Shown here in pieces: positions 54,136 through 62,741 of a stretch of DNA of 64,000 bases. The DNA comes from Faecalibacterium prausnitzii. Lineage in GTDB: Bacteria > Bacillota > Clostridia > Oscillospirales > Ruminococcaceae. The notes below the pieces were generated by a model. The model saw only the letters and a program-made list of their open reading frames with translations. It made no database searches and had not been told where the DNA came from. The stretch's first letter is position 1, and each line of letters opens with the position of its first letter. The stretch is from positions 1 through 64,000 of the forward strand of contig SFDE01000015.1 in assembly GCA_004558805.1 (NCBI GenBank), given 5' to 3'. The position numbers and the translations under genes are program-made.

Positions 54136-54881
54136 GCCTGTTCCTCCTTTTCCGGCGTTTCGGGCTGCATGGTGGGCTGCACCATCGCCTCCGGTGCACG
54201 GGAATCCCCGTCATAGACCACCCTGCCGTCCTCCAGACGGATGATGCGGTCTGCCTGCACCGCAATGGAGTTGTCATGGGTGATGAGCACCACCGTGTGC
54301 CCCTGTTTGTGGAGCTGCTGCAGCATCCCCAGCACCTCTCTGCCGGTGTGGGAGTCCAGTGCGCCGGTGGGTTCGTCTGCCAGGATCACCGGCGGGTTCC
54401 GCACCAGTGCCCGGGCAATGGACACACGCTGCTGCTGACCGCCGGACAACTGGTTGGGACGGTTTTTCAGCTTGTCCCCCAGCCCCACCTGTTCCAGCAC
54501 TTCCTTTGCACGGACGTGACGGTCGGCACGGGAGATGCCTGCGTACACCAGCGGCACCTCCACGTTTTCCATCAGATTCAGCCGGGGCAGAAGGTTGTAC
54601 TGCTGAAAAATAAATCCCAGCATCTCGTTGCGGATGGAGGCAAGCTCGTTGCGGTTCATCTTGCCCACATCCCTGCCGTTGAGGCGGTAGGTGCCATAGG
54701 TGGGTACGTCCAGACAGCCGATGATGTTCATACAGGTGGACTTGCCGGAACCGGACTGTCCCACGATCGCCACAAACTCGCCTTTGTCTATTTGCATGGT
54801 GATGTGGTCTGCAGCCTTTACCGTGGTGTCACCCATCTGGTAATACTTGCACACCTCATCAAACTCGATCAGAGCGCTCAT
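54132..54881 (-). CDS. MacB/LolD-type ABC transporter ATP-binding protein
   Basis: 249-aa ATPase. Walker A IVGQSGSGKSTCMNIIG near residue 38, Q-loop FIFQQYNLLPRL, signature LSGGQQQRVSIARAL near 145, Walker B VILADEPTGALD near 164, H-switch LITHDNS. It belongs to the LolD/FtsE/MacB subgroup. The C-terminal 20 residues are acidic. It starts 14 nt after the adaptor gene and overlaps the permease gene by 4 nt. Confidence 0.93.
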   Translation of the reverse strand: MSALIEFDEVCKYYQMGDTTVKAADHITMQIDKGEFVAIVGQSGSGKSTCMNIIGCLDVPTYGTYRLNGRDVGKMNRNELASIRNEMLGFIFQQYNLLPRLNLMENVEVPLVYAGISRADRHVRAKEVLEQVGLGDKLKNRPNQLSGGQQQRVSIARALVRNPPVILADEPTGALDSHTGREVLGMLQQLHKQGHTVVLITHDNSIAVQADRIIRLEDGRVVYDGDSRAPEAMVQPTMQPETPEKEEQA

Positions 54882-54895
54882 TCCTTCCTCCTGTG

Positions 54896-56686
54896 TCAGC
54901 CTGCCGCACCTTCCAGTTCTCCTACTTCCGCCTCAGCCTCATCGACTGCCCCGGAGAGCTCCTCTCCGCCTTCCTCCGGCAGAGTCTCTTCCGGCTCTGC
55001 TGCGGCGACGGTATCCCCATTGCCTGCGTCGGACACCACCACAGCGGAACCGCTGCCTACATAAGCGGAACCGTCATCGTAGTAGCTGTCGCTGACCACC
55101 GAGCTGGGATCGTATGCCACCACATCACTTTCGCTGAGTCCGCTGACGATCTGGGTGTAGTTGTCATCGCTGACACCGGTCTTGACCTGCACGTAGACGT
55201 AGCCCTCCGGTGCGATCATGGTGGTGTCTGCCATGGCAGCGCTGGGCGAGGACTTGCTCACCAGTACATAACCGCCCCGCACCACGGCGGCGTTGGGCAC
55301 CGCAAGGGCGTTCTTTGCCTGTGCCACCACGATCTCTGCGTTGGCATTCATGCCCGGGCGCAGACCCTCGGTGTTGTCGATGCGCACCGTCACCGGGTAG
55401 GTAGTGGTGCCGCCGTTGACGTTGCCCTTCATGGACACGCGGGTCACCACGCCCTCATAGGTCTTGTCCGGCACAGCGTCTGCAGTCACCTGCACGCTCT
55501 GCCCCACCGACAGGCTGCTGACCTGCAGCTCGTCCACATTGATGGTCATTTCCAGATAGCTCAGATCATAGATGGTACACAGGTCGCTGCCTGCGCTGAG
55601 AGCGTCTCCCACCTTGGCGGACTTTTCAATGATGGTGCCGCTGATGGGAGAAGTGATGGTGTAGTTGTTCATGGTATCCTGCATATTCTCCATAGACAGC
55701 TCCGCACCCCGCAGAGTCTCAGAGGCAGACTGGATCACTTCGGTCAGGTCCTCACCGCTGAGCTGGATCAGGATATCATCCTTGTTGACAGTACTGCCCT
55801 CCTGCACATTGATCGCTGTTACGGTACCGGCAGAAAGGGCAGTAAGGGTCCGCTCTGCCTGATACTGGAAGGTCGCTGCGCCGATGGAGTTGACCCCGTT
55901 GATGGTGGCGGTCGCCGCCTGTGCGGTAGTAAGACCACCGGCGTTCTTCACCGAGATGGTGACGGTGCGGGTCAGCAGGTTGCCGGTGCTCAGGGCATCG
56001 GTGCCGGTGACGGCGGTGACAGTGCCGGTAAGGACCTCAAAGGTGCCGTCCAGAGTAACCTGTGCGCTCTGCCCTACCGAGAAGGCAGCGGCGTCTGCTG
56101 CCGGGAATTCCACCACAAGCAGCATCCTGGAGCTGTCCCGGATGACTGCCACTTCCTGCCCGCTGGTGACTTCGTCGCCCTTTGCCACCTTCAGACTGCT
56201 GACGGTGCCTGCCACCTCGGCACGGACATACTGCCGGTCTACGGTCTTGTCGTAGTTCCGCTGTGCCTGCTGCAGGGTGATCGCCGCCTGCTCCACTTTA
56301 GTGGAGGCATCGGAAGAGTCCACGGTGTACAGCACCGTGCCTTCCTCCACCACGTCACCTTCTTCAATGCTGCCGGTAAGGATCTTGCCGCTTACCAGAG
56401 ACTTGACACTGTAGGTGTTGGCGGGGTTCAGGGTGCCCGTGCCGCTCATGGTGTTGGAAATGTCCATCTTCTGGGGAGTGGTCTCCACATAACTGGTGTC
56501 CGCATTCACCGTCTGGTCCTTGGGACGTACCAGCCACCAGCCGCCTGCCAGAACCACGCAGAGCACCGGCACCAGCCATTTCCAGTTCTTTTTTACGAAT
56601 GCCGCCGGCTTGCCTCCTTTGGGTGCGGCAGACGCCGCACCCTCCTGCCGGGGAGCTTTGTCTTCCCTGTTCTTTTTCCAGATCAT
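54896..56686 (-). CDS. HlyD/MacA-type efflux adaptor, duplicated
   Basis: 596 aa, longer than the usual 350-450. One N-terminal anchor helix (about 36-53, WLVPVLCVVLAGGWWLV), then lipoyl-like half-motifs: VSGKILTGSIEEGDVVEEG, VAGTVSSLKVAKGDEVTSG, SAGTVTAINVQEGSTVNKD and ISGTIIEKSAKVGDALSAG. Four such halves suggest two adaptor cores in tandem instead of one, with a beta-barrel part and a Ser/Asp/Glu-rich C-terminal tail. It is first in the operon before the ATPase and permease. In a Gram-positive cell it probably extends the extracellular side of the MacB-type pump. AGGAGG is 11 nt from the ATG. Confidence 0.88.
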   Translation of the reverse strand: MIWKKNREDKAPRQEGAASAAPKGGKPAAFVKKNWKWLVPVLCVVLAGGWWLVRPKDQTVNADTSYVETTPQKMDISNTMSGTGTLNPANTYSVKSLVSGKILTGSIEEGDVVEEGTVLYTVDSSDASTKVEQAAITLQQAQRNYDKTVDRQYVRAEVAGTVSSLKVAKGDEVTSGQEVAVIRDSSRMLLVVEFPAADAAAFSVGQSAQVTLDGTFEVLTGTVTAVTGTDALSTGNLLTRTVTISVKNAGGLTTAQAATATINGVNSIGAATFQYQAERTLTALSAGTVTAINVQEGSTVNKDDILIQLSGEDLTEVIQSASETLRGAELSMENMQDTMNNYTITSPISGTIIEKSAKVGDALSAGSDLCTIYDLSYLEMTINVDELQVSSLSVGQSVQVTADAVPDKTYEGVVTRVSMKGNVNGGTTTYPVTVRIDNTEGLRPGMNANAEIVVAQAKNALAVPNAAVVRGGYVLVSKSSPSAAMADTTMIAPEGYVYVQVKTGVSDDNYTQIVSGLSESDVVAYDPSSVVSDSYYDDGSAYVGSGSAVVVSDAGNGDTVAAAEPEETLPEEGGEELSGAVDEAEAEVGELEGAAG

Positions 56687-56757
56687 GCTTGCAGTTTCCT
56701 CCTAGGTTCATTCTATGACAGGGTCCCGGCAAGGACCCATCAAAGTCTCGTAGTTGT

Positions 56758-56786
56758 AGTGTAACGCATTTCCCCCGGTTGCACAA
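56758..56786 (-). promoter_or_regulatory. Predicted promoter of the efflux operon
   Basis: Minus strand TTGTGC, 17-bp spacer, TACACT, about 70 nt before the adaptor gene. Confidence 0.55.
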
Positions 56787-56871
56787 GCGTCCAAATTTTA
56801 TTTCCCGTGATTTTACGGCATCTTTCATCAAACTTTCGCACTGTACTCCCCAAAAGCACCCCCAAATGCAA

Positions 56872-56908
56872 AAAGGACCGCTGCACAGAGGATGTGCAAC
56901 GGTCCTTT
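56872..56908 (-). terminator. Intrinsic terminator of the flavoprotein-NusG-II transcript
   Basis: AAAGGACCG / CGGTCCTTT stem with TGCAC/GTGCA inside; minus strand ends TTTTTGCATTT. Confidence 0.88.
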
Positions 56909-56930
56909 GGAGCCTTATTCCGGTGTCCGG

Positions 56931-57332
56931 TCAGGAAGCGTCGCTTGCTGACTGCACCTCCACGTATACCCCTGCGGGCACACATGCCGCCCATGCTCCC
57001 TCCTGGGACAGCCAGCCGAATTGCTCGCACACATGGTCCGGGCACAGGCTGTCCCGAAAGGAAATGGCGCCGTCCTTTACCTGCAGGTGGACGACGTAGT
57101 CCCCCACCTCGTAAAGGTAATCGTGGTCCTGCTCCAGCGGCAGGGTCTCGGTGATGCCATCACCAAAATCCACCACGGCTTCCAGCCGGGTGCCGCTGCC
57201 CTTCTGCCGGGTGCCCAGTACCAGCAGCAGTACTGCCGCCGCCCCAAGCACCAACAGGGCAAACAGAGCATTTTTCTGCCACGGCTTCCAGCCTGTTCTG
57301 CTGTCTGCCTGCGGCTTCTGATTCATGCTCAT
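56931..57332 (-). CDS. NusG domain II membrane protein
   Basis: 133 aa: a short cytoplasmic N terminus, one helix (about residues 20-43, ALFALLVLGAAAVLLLVLG), then an extracellular NusG-II-type beta-domain with HDYLYEVGDYVVHLQVKDG, FRDSLCPDHVCEQFGWL (two Cys) and the end VYVEV. Such small proteins are widely found beside FMN-binding lipoproteins and Rnf-like electron-transfer genes in Firmicutes. The ATG at 57332 overlaps the flavoprotein stop (ATGA), so they are co-translated. Function unknown; a role with the flavoprotein is inferred. Confidence 0.82.
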   Translation of the reverse strand: MSMNQKPQADSRTGWKPWQKNALFALLVLGAAAVLLLVLGTRQKGSGTRLEAVVDFGDGITETLPLEQDHDYLYEVGDYVVHLQVKDGAISFRDSLCPDHVCEQFGWLSQEGAWAACVPAGVYVEVQSASDAS

Positions 57333-59239
57333 GCAGCGTACTTGCTTGCTGCTGCACCTGCAATGCGACCAAAGACGGTAAAGTCTGCCACAGCGTTGCC
57401 GCCCAGACGGTTTGCACCGTGGACGCCGCCGGTGACCTCACCTGCTGCAAACAGACCGGGGATCACGGAGCCGTCTGCCTTCAGCACTTCGGTGTTGGTG
57501 TTGATCTTCAGACCACCCATGGTGTGGTGGACGCCTGCGGTGACCTTGATGGCATAGTAGGGAGCGGTATCCAGCTTGTTGGCAAAGCTGGTACGACCAA
57601 ACTCGGCGTCGCTCTTTGCCTCCACGCAGCTGTTCCAGTCTGCCATAGTCTGAGCGAAGGCAGCCTCGTCCACGCCCATAGCCTTTGCCAGCTCTTCGTA
57701 GGTAGCACCTTCCACGGTGTAGCCCTTCTTGATGTAGCCCTGGATGACGCTGGAAGCGTCTGCCATTGCCTGATCCACCACCAGCCAGCTGTAGCTGCCG
57801 GTCTGTGCGATCTCGGCGGCGGAGACCACGTCACGGGTGCCCACTTCGTCGATGAAGCGCTTGCCCTCAGCGTTCACAAGGATAGCGCCGTCGCCGCGGA
57901 GACCCTCGGTGATGAGGGCAGCGGTGTTTGCCTCCACGGTGGGGTGGATCTGGATCTGGTCCATGTCCACGGTGTCTGCGCCGATGGCGGTAGCCATCTC
58001 AATGCCCTGACCCTGAATGCCGGAGGCGTTGGTGGTCATAAAGCCCTTCAGCTCGGGCTTGTACTTTACCACCATGTCCAGATTTGCACCAAAGCCGCCG
58101 CTGGTGATCACCACAGCCTTGGCGTTGACAGTAACGGTCTCACCGGAAGCACCGGTTGCCTTGACGCCCACGGCAGCGCCGTTGGCATCGGTGAGGATCT
58201 CGTTGGCGGTGGTGTTCAGCATGATCTGAACGCCAGCCTTCTCGCAGTTTTCCTGCAGCAGGGGGATCATGTAAGAGCCTACAGAGACAGTCTTGCCCTC
58301 TGCATCCACAGGGCGATGGATGCGCTTGACGGATGCGCCGCCAAAGCTGGAAACGCTGTGCAGGGTGATGCCATGCTCATCCAGCCAGTCGATGGCGTCG
58401 GCGCTGTTGGCGCACAGAGTCTGGACCAGAGCGGGGTCGTTGATGCCCTTGCCGCCGATCATGGTGTCCAGCTCCATCAGCTCCACAGAGTCAAAGTAAC
58501 CCACGGGGTTTGCCTGATATGCCGCCCACTGCTCAGAGACGGTCTTTGCCAGCGCAGTGATGGTCTCGTTGTCGGCGTACTTGTCGGCGGCGGTCTTCAG
58601 GGTCTTTTCCACGCCTGCAGACTCGCCAAACTCGTTCTCGTCCTGGTAGACGGTGTCGCCGGCGTTCATGCCGCCGGTGGCACGGACGGAGTTGCCGCCC
58701 ACCATGGGCTGGCTCTCCAGCACCACAACGTTCTTGCCCTCGTTGGCAGCGGTGATGGCAGCAGTCATACCTGCGCCGCCTGCGCCCACGATAACGATGT
58801 CGGCATCGACCACGGCGTCCTCTGCCTTGGTGTCGTCTGCCTTTACCTCAGTCTTGAAGTTCTCGGGGTCGAGACCTGCTGCGGTAAGAGCCGCTGCGGC
58901 TGCCTCCTTGATGGCATTGGAGGTGATGGTAGCGGTGGACACGCCGTCCACAGCAATGCTGCCGCTCTCTGCAATGGCAGTGGGCAGCTGCTCCAGTGCC
59001 ATGGTGCCGATGCCGGGGGTCTCGTCTGCGCCTTCTGCGGTGCAGCCGGTGATCTTGCCATCGGTGAGGGTCAGGGTAACGGTAACATCGCCCATGCCCT
59101 TGGCGGTACCGGTGTATTCACCGGACACGCCGCTGGTGCTGGAGGCGGGCTTGCTGCAGCCGTAGCCCAGCAGGCTGACGGCGAGAATGGCAGACATTGC
59201 CAGCGCTGCCACACTCTTCTTGATTTGGTTCTTTTTCAT
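57329..59239 (-). CDS. FMN-binding, fumarate-reductase-like flavoprotein lipoprotein
   Basis: 636 aa. Signal with lipobox ending at Cys28 (SLLGYGCSK). Residues about 38-120 form an FMN-binding domain with DGVSTATITS at 98-107; Thr104 is the place where ApbE-type enzymes attach FMN covalently. From about 145 it is an FAD-dependent reductase of the fumarate reductase/urocanate reductase type: IVIVGAGGAGMTAAI, VGGNSVRATGGMNAG, VHHTMGGLKIN near 550 and the end GGNAVADFTVFGRIAG. It should reduce an electron acceptor outside the cell with electrons passed via flavins; the substrate is not readable. The ATG at 59239 has AAGGAAG 7 nt upstream. Confidence 0.9.
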   Translation of the reverse strand: MKKNQIKKSVAALAMSAILAVSLLGYGCSKPASSTSGVSGEYTGTAKGMGDVTVTLTLTDGKITGCTAEGADETPGIGTMALEQLPTAIAESGSIAVDGVSTATITSNAIKEAAAAALTAAGLDPENFKTEVKADDTKAEDAVVDADIVIVGAGGAGMTAAITAANEGKNVVVLESQPMVGGNSVRATGGMNAGDTVYQDENEFGESAGVEKTLKTAADKYADNETITALAKTVSEQWAAYQANPVGYFDSVELMELDTMIGGKGINDPALVQTLCANSADAIDWLDEHGITLHSVSSFGGASVKRIHRPVDAEGKTVSVGSYMIPLLQENCEKAGVQIMLNTTANEILTDANGAAVGVKATGASGETVTVNAKAVVITSGGFGANLDMVVKYKPELKGFMTTNASGIQGQGIEMATAIGADTVDMDQIQIHPTVEANTAALITEGLRGDGAILVNAEGKRFIDEVGTRDVVSAAEIAQTGSYSWLVVDQAMADASSVIQGYIKKGYTVEGATYEELAKAMGVDEAAFAQTMADWNSCVEAKSDAEFGRTSFANKLDTAPYYAIKVTAGVHHTMGGLKINTNTEVLKADGSVIPGLFAAGEVTGGVHGANRLGGNAVADFTVFGRIAGAAASKYAA

Positions 59240-59301
59240 GATTTCTTCCTTTTTGATCTTCTTATCCTTGTGGTTTGCTTGAAAAACGTCTATCAGCATA
59301 A

Positions 59302-59340
59302 AAAGGGGGAGCTGCGTATTCGGAACACAGCTCCCCCTTT
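59302..59340 (-). terminator. Intrinsic terminator of the GGGtGRT operon
   Basis: AAAGGGGGAGCTG / CAGCTCCCCCTTT 13-bp stem; minus strand continues TT then ATGCTG. Read-through could feed the flavoprotein gene. Confidence 0.9.
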
Positions 59341-59356
59341 GCCGAGCAAAAGAGAA

Positions 59357-60355
59357 TTAGGCGTTAGCCTGCGCAGCAGCAACTGCACATGCAACGGTAG
59401 CACCGACCATGGGGTTGTTGCCCATGCCGATGAGACCCATCATCTCCACGTGTGCGGGCACGGAGGAAGAGCCAGCGAACTGAGCATCGCCGTGCACACG
59501 ACCCAGAGAGTCGGTCAGACCGTAGCTTGCGGGACCTGCAGCCACGTTATCAGGGTGCAGGGTACGACCGGTGCCGCCGCCGGAAGCAACGGAGAAGTAC
59601 TTCTTGCCGTTCTCGATAGCCCACTTCTTGTAGGTGCCGGCAACCAGGTGCTGGAAGCGGACGGGGTTGGTGGAGTTGCCGGTGATGGAGCACTGGACGT
59701 CCTCCTTCTTCATGATGGCAACGCCTTCCATAACGTCGTTGGCGCCATAGCACTTGACGGCTGCCCGCTCGCCCTCGGAGAAGGGAACTTCCTTCACGAC
59801 GGTCAGGGTCTGAGTGGGGATGTCGTACTCAGTCTGCACGTAGGTGAAGCCGTTGATACGGGAAATGATGTAAGCGGCATCCTTGCCCAGACCGTTCAGG
59901 ATGACACGCAGGGGGGTCTTGCGGACCTTGTTGGCAGTGCGGGCGATGCCGATGGCACCCTCAGCAGCTGCAAAGGACTCGTGACCTGCCAGGAATGCAA
60001 AGCAGGTGGTGTCCTCGCTCAGCAGGCGAGCACCCAGATTGCCGTGACCCAGACCCACCTGACGCTGCTCAGCCACAGAGCCGGGGATGGTGAATGCTTC
60101 CAGACCTTCGCCGATGGCAGCAGCGCACTCGGCTGCATCGGTGAGACCACGCTTCACAGCGATGGCGGTGCCCAGAGTGTATGCCCAGACAGCGTTGTCG
60201 AAGCAGATGGGCTGCACGCCGCGGACGATCTTGTCGCAGTCGATGCCCTTAGCGAGGAGCATCTCGTTGCAGGCGTCCAGAGACTCCAGACCGTTAGCCT
60301 TCAGGCATGCCTCGATCTTCGGCATGCGGCGATCCATAGATTCAAAAGTTGCCAT
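59357..60355 (-). CDS. GGGtGRT protein (unknown function)
   Basis: 332 aa, matching the GGGtGRT family, named after the motif at residues 258-265 (SGGGTGRT, followed by LHPDN). Further conserved-looking pieces: GHGNLGARL at 103-111, CFAFLAGHESFAAAEGAIG at 118-136, KCYGANDVMEGVAIM near 201 and MIGMGNN-like GLIGMGNNPMVGATVACA at 307-324. No signal, no membrane helix. Six cysteines or so are scattered (29, 40, 51, 77, 118, 202, 222, 323). It follows the NifU-like gene after 17 nt in one operon. Known from many gut Firmicutes as a pair with a NifU-like protein; enzymatic role not described to my knowledge. Confidence 0.9.
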   Translation of the reverse strand: MATFESMDRRMPKIEACLKANGLESLDACNEMLLAKGIDCDKIVRGVQPICFDNAVWAYTLGTAIAVKRGLTDAAECAAAIGEGLEAFTIPGSVAEQRQVGLGHGNLGARLLSEDTTCFAFLAGHESFAAAEGAIGIARTANKVRKTPLRVILNGLGKDAAYIISRINGFTYVQTEYDIPTQTLTVVKEVPFSEGERAAVKCYGANDVMEGVAIMKKEDVQCSITGNSTNPVRFQHLVAGTYKKWAIENGKKYFSVASGGGTGRTLHPDNVAAGPASYGLTDSLGRVHGDAQFAGSSSVPAHVEMMGLIGMGNNPMVGATVACAVAAAQANA

Positions 60356-60372
60356 GAGTCGTTCCTCCTCTC

Positions 60373-61074
60373 TTATTCCTCACGCGGGTCGATGTACTTG
60401 ACAGCACCCTGATCAGCGCTGAAGCGACCGTAAGTACCCACGTTCTTCTCGTAAGCCTCGTTGGGGCTCTTGCCGTGACGGATATCCTCCATCATCTTGC
60501 CCAGCTTGACGAACTGATAGCCAATGACCTCGCCGTTTGCGTCCACAGCCAGCTTATTGATGTAGCCCTCGGTGAGCTCCAGATAACGGACGCCCTTCTC
60601 CTTGGTGGAGAAGATGGTGCCGGTCATGGAGCGCAGACCCTTGCCCAGGTCGTCCAGACCTGCGCCGATGGGCAGACCGTCCTCAGAGAAAGCGGTCTGG
60701 CTGCGGCCGTAGACGATCTGCAGGAACAGCTCGCGCATTGCCACGTTGATGGCATCGCACACCAGGTCGGTGTTCAGAGCTTCCAGGATGGTCTTGCCGG
60801 GCAGGATCTCGCCTGCCATTGCAGCAGAGTGGGTCATGCCGGAGCAGCCGATGGTCTCCACCAGAGCTTCCTCGATGACGCCGTTCTTGATGTTCAGGGA
60901 CAGCTTGCAAGTGCCCTGCTGAGGAGCACACCAGCCCACACCATGGGTGTAGCCGCTGATGTCCTTGATCTCATAAGCCTTGACCCATGCGCCCTCTTCG
61001 GGGATGGGAGCCGGACCATGCTTAGGACCTTTGGTGATCGGGCACATATTCTGTACTTGCTGCGAATAGGTCAT
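60373..61074 (-). CDS. NifU/IscU-like scaffold protein partnered with GGGtGRT
   Basis: 233 aa. The middle (about 45-135) has an IscU/NifU-N look: GTCKLSLNIKNGVIEEA and VETIGCSGMTHSAAMAGE, in which Cys56 and Cys77 sit where IscU has its first two ligands. The third IscU Cys has no obvious match (QTAFSED), but Cys11, Cys49 and Cys106 are extra. A unique C-terminal part (150-233) ends DQGAVKYIDPREE. The ATG at 61074 is 9 nt from AAAGGAG; the one at 61080 only 3. First gene of the pair, behind a good promoter. It is not beside SUF or ISC genes, so it may serve its partner. Confidence 0.85.
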   Translation of the reverse strand: MTYSQQVQNMCPITKGPKHGPAPIPEEGAWVKAYEIKDISGYTHGVGWCAPQQGTCKLSLNIKNGVIEEALVETIGCSGMTHSAAMAGEILPGKTILEALNTDLVCDAINVAMRELFLQIVYGRSQTAFSEDGLPIGAGLDDLGKGLRSMTGTIFSTKEKGVRYLELTEGYINKLAVDANGEVIGYQFVKLGKMMEDIRHGKSPNEAYEKNVGTYGRFSADQGAVKYIDPREE

Positions 61075-61191
61075 AATCATACTCTCCTTTTGACAAATCC
61101 CTGCCGGCACGGCAGACCTCCCCTGCCCCGTTTGCATCGTCCGGGCAAGCCCCGTTTTCCGGCGCTGTCCGGTACTACCACGCATAATTTT

Positions 61192-61220
61192 ATTATAGAG
61201 AAAGCAGCAGGATTTTGCAA
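61192..61220 (-). promoter_or_regulatory. Promoter of the NifU-like/GGGtGRT operon
   Basis: Minus strand TTGCAA, 17-bp spacer, TATAAT; leader about 110 nt. Confidence 0.85.
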
Positions 61221-61238
61221 GTCATTTTCGACAAAATC

Positions 61239-61256
61239 CCGCAATTCCTTTTGCGG
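61239..61256 (-). terminator. Possible terminator of the OFA-type MFS gene
   Basis: CCGCAA / TTGCGG 6-bp stem; minus strand continues GATTTTGTC. Confidence 0.5.
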
Positions 61257-61323
61257 TTGCCTGCAGCTAACTGTCAATTCCGACGCTTTTGTCCCCGTAA
61301 TCGTCAAGTTTTTGTCAATTTTG

Positions 61324-62520
61324 TCAGAGAGTCTTTTTTTCATCCCCGCCTCCGGGCTGCACCGGCTTTAGGGCAGCTATGGCGGCAAGCCCCGCCGCTG
61401 CTGCCGCCGCCGCCAGCCAGTGCCGTCCCCGCTCCAGCCCCAGCCAGTCTGCAGCGGCGGGAAATACAAGGCTGCCCACGCTCTGCCCCAGTGCCAGAAA
61501 GCCGTAGTTCACCCCGGCGTGGGGCAGCCCGAACAGGTCGGTGGAAAGGGCGGGCAGCACCGCCGCCAGTCCCGAATAGCAGAAGGTCAGCCCTCCGTAC
61601 ACCGCCACCACCATCCAGCCCCGGGCAAAGGCAAAGCCCACCGACAGCCCCAGCGACCCGGCAAACAGCAGCCCGTCGGCGGCTCTGCGCCCCACCCGGT
61701 CGCTGAACAGGGGCATCAGCAGCCGCCCCGCCGCACTGCCCACGCTGCCCAGCACCACGCTCCACAGCGCCGCCTTTTCGTCCAGACCCCGCTCCACGCC
61801 CAGTTTGAGGATCACGGGACTGAACAGCAGCACCGCCGGGGTGGAAAAGCACACTGCCCCGGTGCACAGCCAGTACTGCCTCGTACCCAGCATCTGCCAG
61901 GGAGAAAGGTCCACCCCGCCGGTGTTCTTCTGCCGGGGTTCGGGCGGGTCCTGCAAAAGCAGGCTGCCTGCCAGACACACCGGCAGGCTCACCGCCCCCA
62001 GACCCAAAAACGCTCCCCGGATGCCCTGCAAAAATCCGATCCCCCGCACCGCTGTCCGGACAAAAAAGGTAAGAAAGGCTCCGGAGAGACCCACCGCCCC
62101 GCCGATGACTCCGGTGGCAAGTCCCTTGCGCCCGGCGTACCATTTCTGAGCACAGGACTGGATGGAGGGGTACAGAAACGCCGTACCCAACCCCGCCGGG
62201 ATGCTGAAACCCAGATAAAATCCCGCCCCGCCCTCCGGCAGCATCGCCGCCGTACACAAGCCGCCGCAAAGCAGCGCCGTGCCCCACAGCCCGGCGCACC
62301 GGGGTCCCCGCCGGTCCTGCAAAAAACCTCCCAGCACGCAGCCCACCCCAAACGCGGCAATGAGGAGGGCAAAGGCGTACTCTGTCCCCTGCTCCGACAT
62401 GCCGTATTCCTCCATCACCGGCTGCTGGAACACCCCCCACGCCGCCGGGATGCCGGTTAGGATCTGCACCGCCGCCCCGGCAGCAAGAATGGTCCAGGGA
62501 TGTTTTGCGGCAAACTTCAT
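61324..62520 (-). CDS. MFS transporter, OFA (oxalate/formate antiporter-like) family
   Basis: 398-aa permease with about twelve helices. AAWGVFQQPVMEEYG near residue 26 and GGFLQDRRGPRCAGL near 64 are typical of OFA-type antiporters, as is YPSIQSCAQKWYAGRKGLATG in parts near 117 and SDRVGRRAADGL near 275. Members exchange oxalate/formate or other carboxylates. Very GC-rich, Ala/Gly-rich. It lies behind a divergent hisS promoter region. Whether it carries formate, lactate or another acid is not visible. Confidence 0.85.
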   Translation of the reverse strand: MKFAAKHPWTILAAGAAVQILTGIPAAWGVFQQPVMEEYGMSEQGTEYAFALLIAAFGVGCVLGGFLQDRRGPRCAGLWGTALLCGGLCTAAMLPEGGAGFYLGFSIPAGLGTAFLYPSIQSCAQKWYAGRKGLATGVIGGAVGLSGAFLTFFVRTAVRGIGFLQGIRGAFLGLGAVSLPVCLAGSLLLQDPPEPRQKNTGGVDLSPWQMLGTRQYWLCTGAVCFSTPAVLLFSPVILKLGVERGLDEKAALWSVVLGSVGSAAGRLLMPLFSDRVGRRAADGLLFAGSLGLSVGFAFARGWMVVAVYGGLTFCYSGLAAVLPALSTDLFGLPHAGVNYGFLALGQSVGSLVFPAAADWLGLERGRHWLAAAAAAAGLAAIAALKPVQPGGGDEKKTL

Positions 62521-62574
62521 GGTCTCACCTCCGGCGCTGCGCTCCCTGCGTTTGAGATAGTATGTCCATTCTGA

Positions 62575-62602
62575 TTGACAAAAACGCAGTTTCCTTTATA
62601 AT
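62575..62602 (+). promoter_or_regulatory. Strong promoter of hisS
   Basis: TTGACA, 16-bp spacer, TATAAT. Confidence 0.88.
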
Positions 62603-62608
62603 GAAAAA

Positions 62609-62741
62609 GGAAAAGACCAAGCATCTTTGCCCTCTCCGGTCCCTTTGCACCGGCTCCCCCATGGACTGCCAAGAGGGGACCGGCGGCATCGCTCCTGCGA
62701 TGACCGGGAGGGCGGGCAATCGATAGAGAGGAATTACGATT
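62609..62741 (+). other. Structured 5' leader of hisS
   Basis: About 130 nt with pairable parts: CCGGTCCC near 62637 with GGGACCGG near 62676, CATCGC/GCGATG at 62687-62702, and TTGCCC near 62629 with GGGCAA near 62713. No T-box hallmark (AGGGTGGNACCGCG) is seen. The CATCGC hairpin resembles part of the repeat at 35400-35505. Confidence 0.5.

Noticed and set aside
57419-60412. A 997-aa open frame on the plus strand opposite flavoprotein and GGGtGRT genes
   Set aside because: It spans two conserved minus-strand genes and the terminator between them, so it is not a gene.
62609-62741. T-box riboswitch upstream of hisS
   Set aside because: No T-box consensus and no obvious terminator/anti-terminator pair, although the leader is structured.
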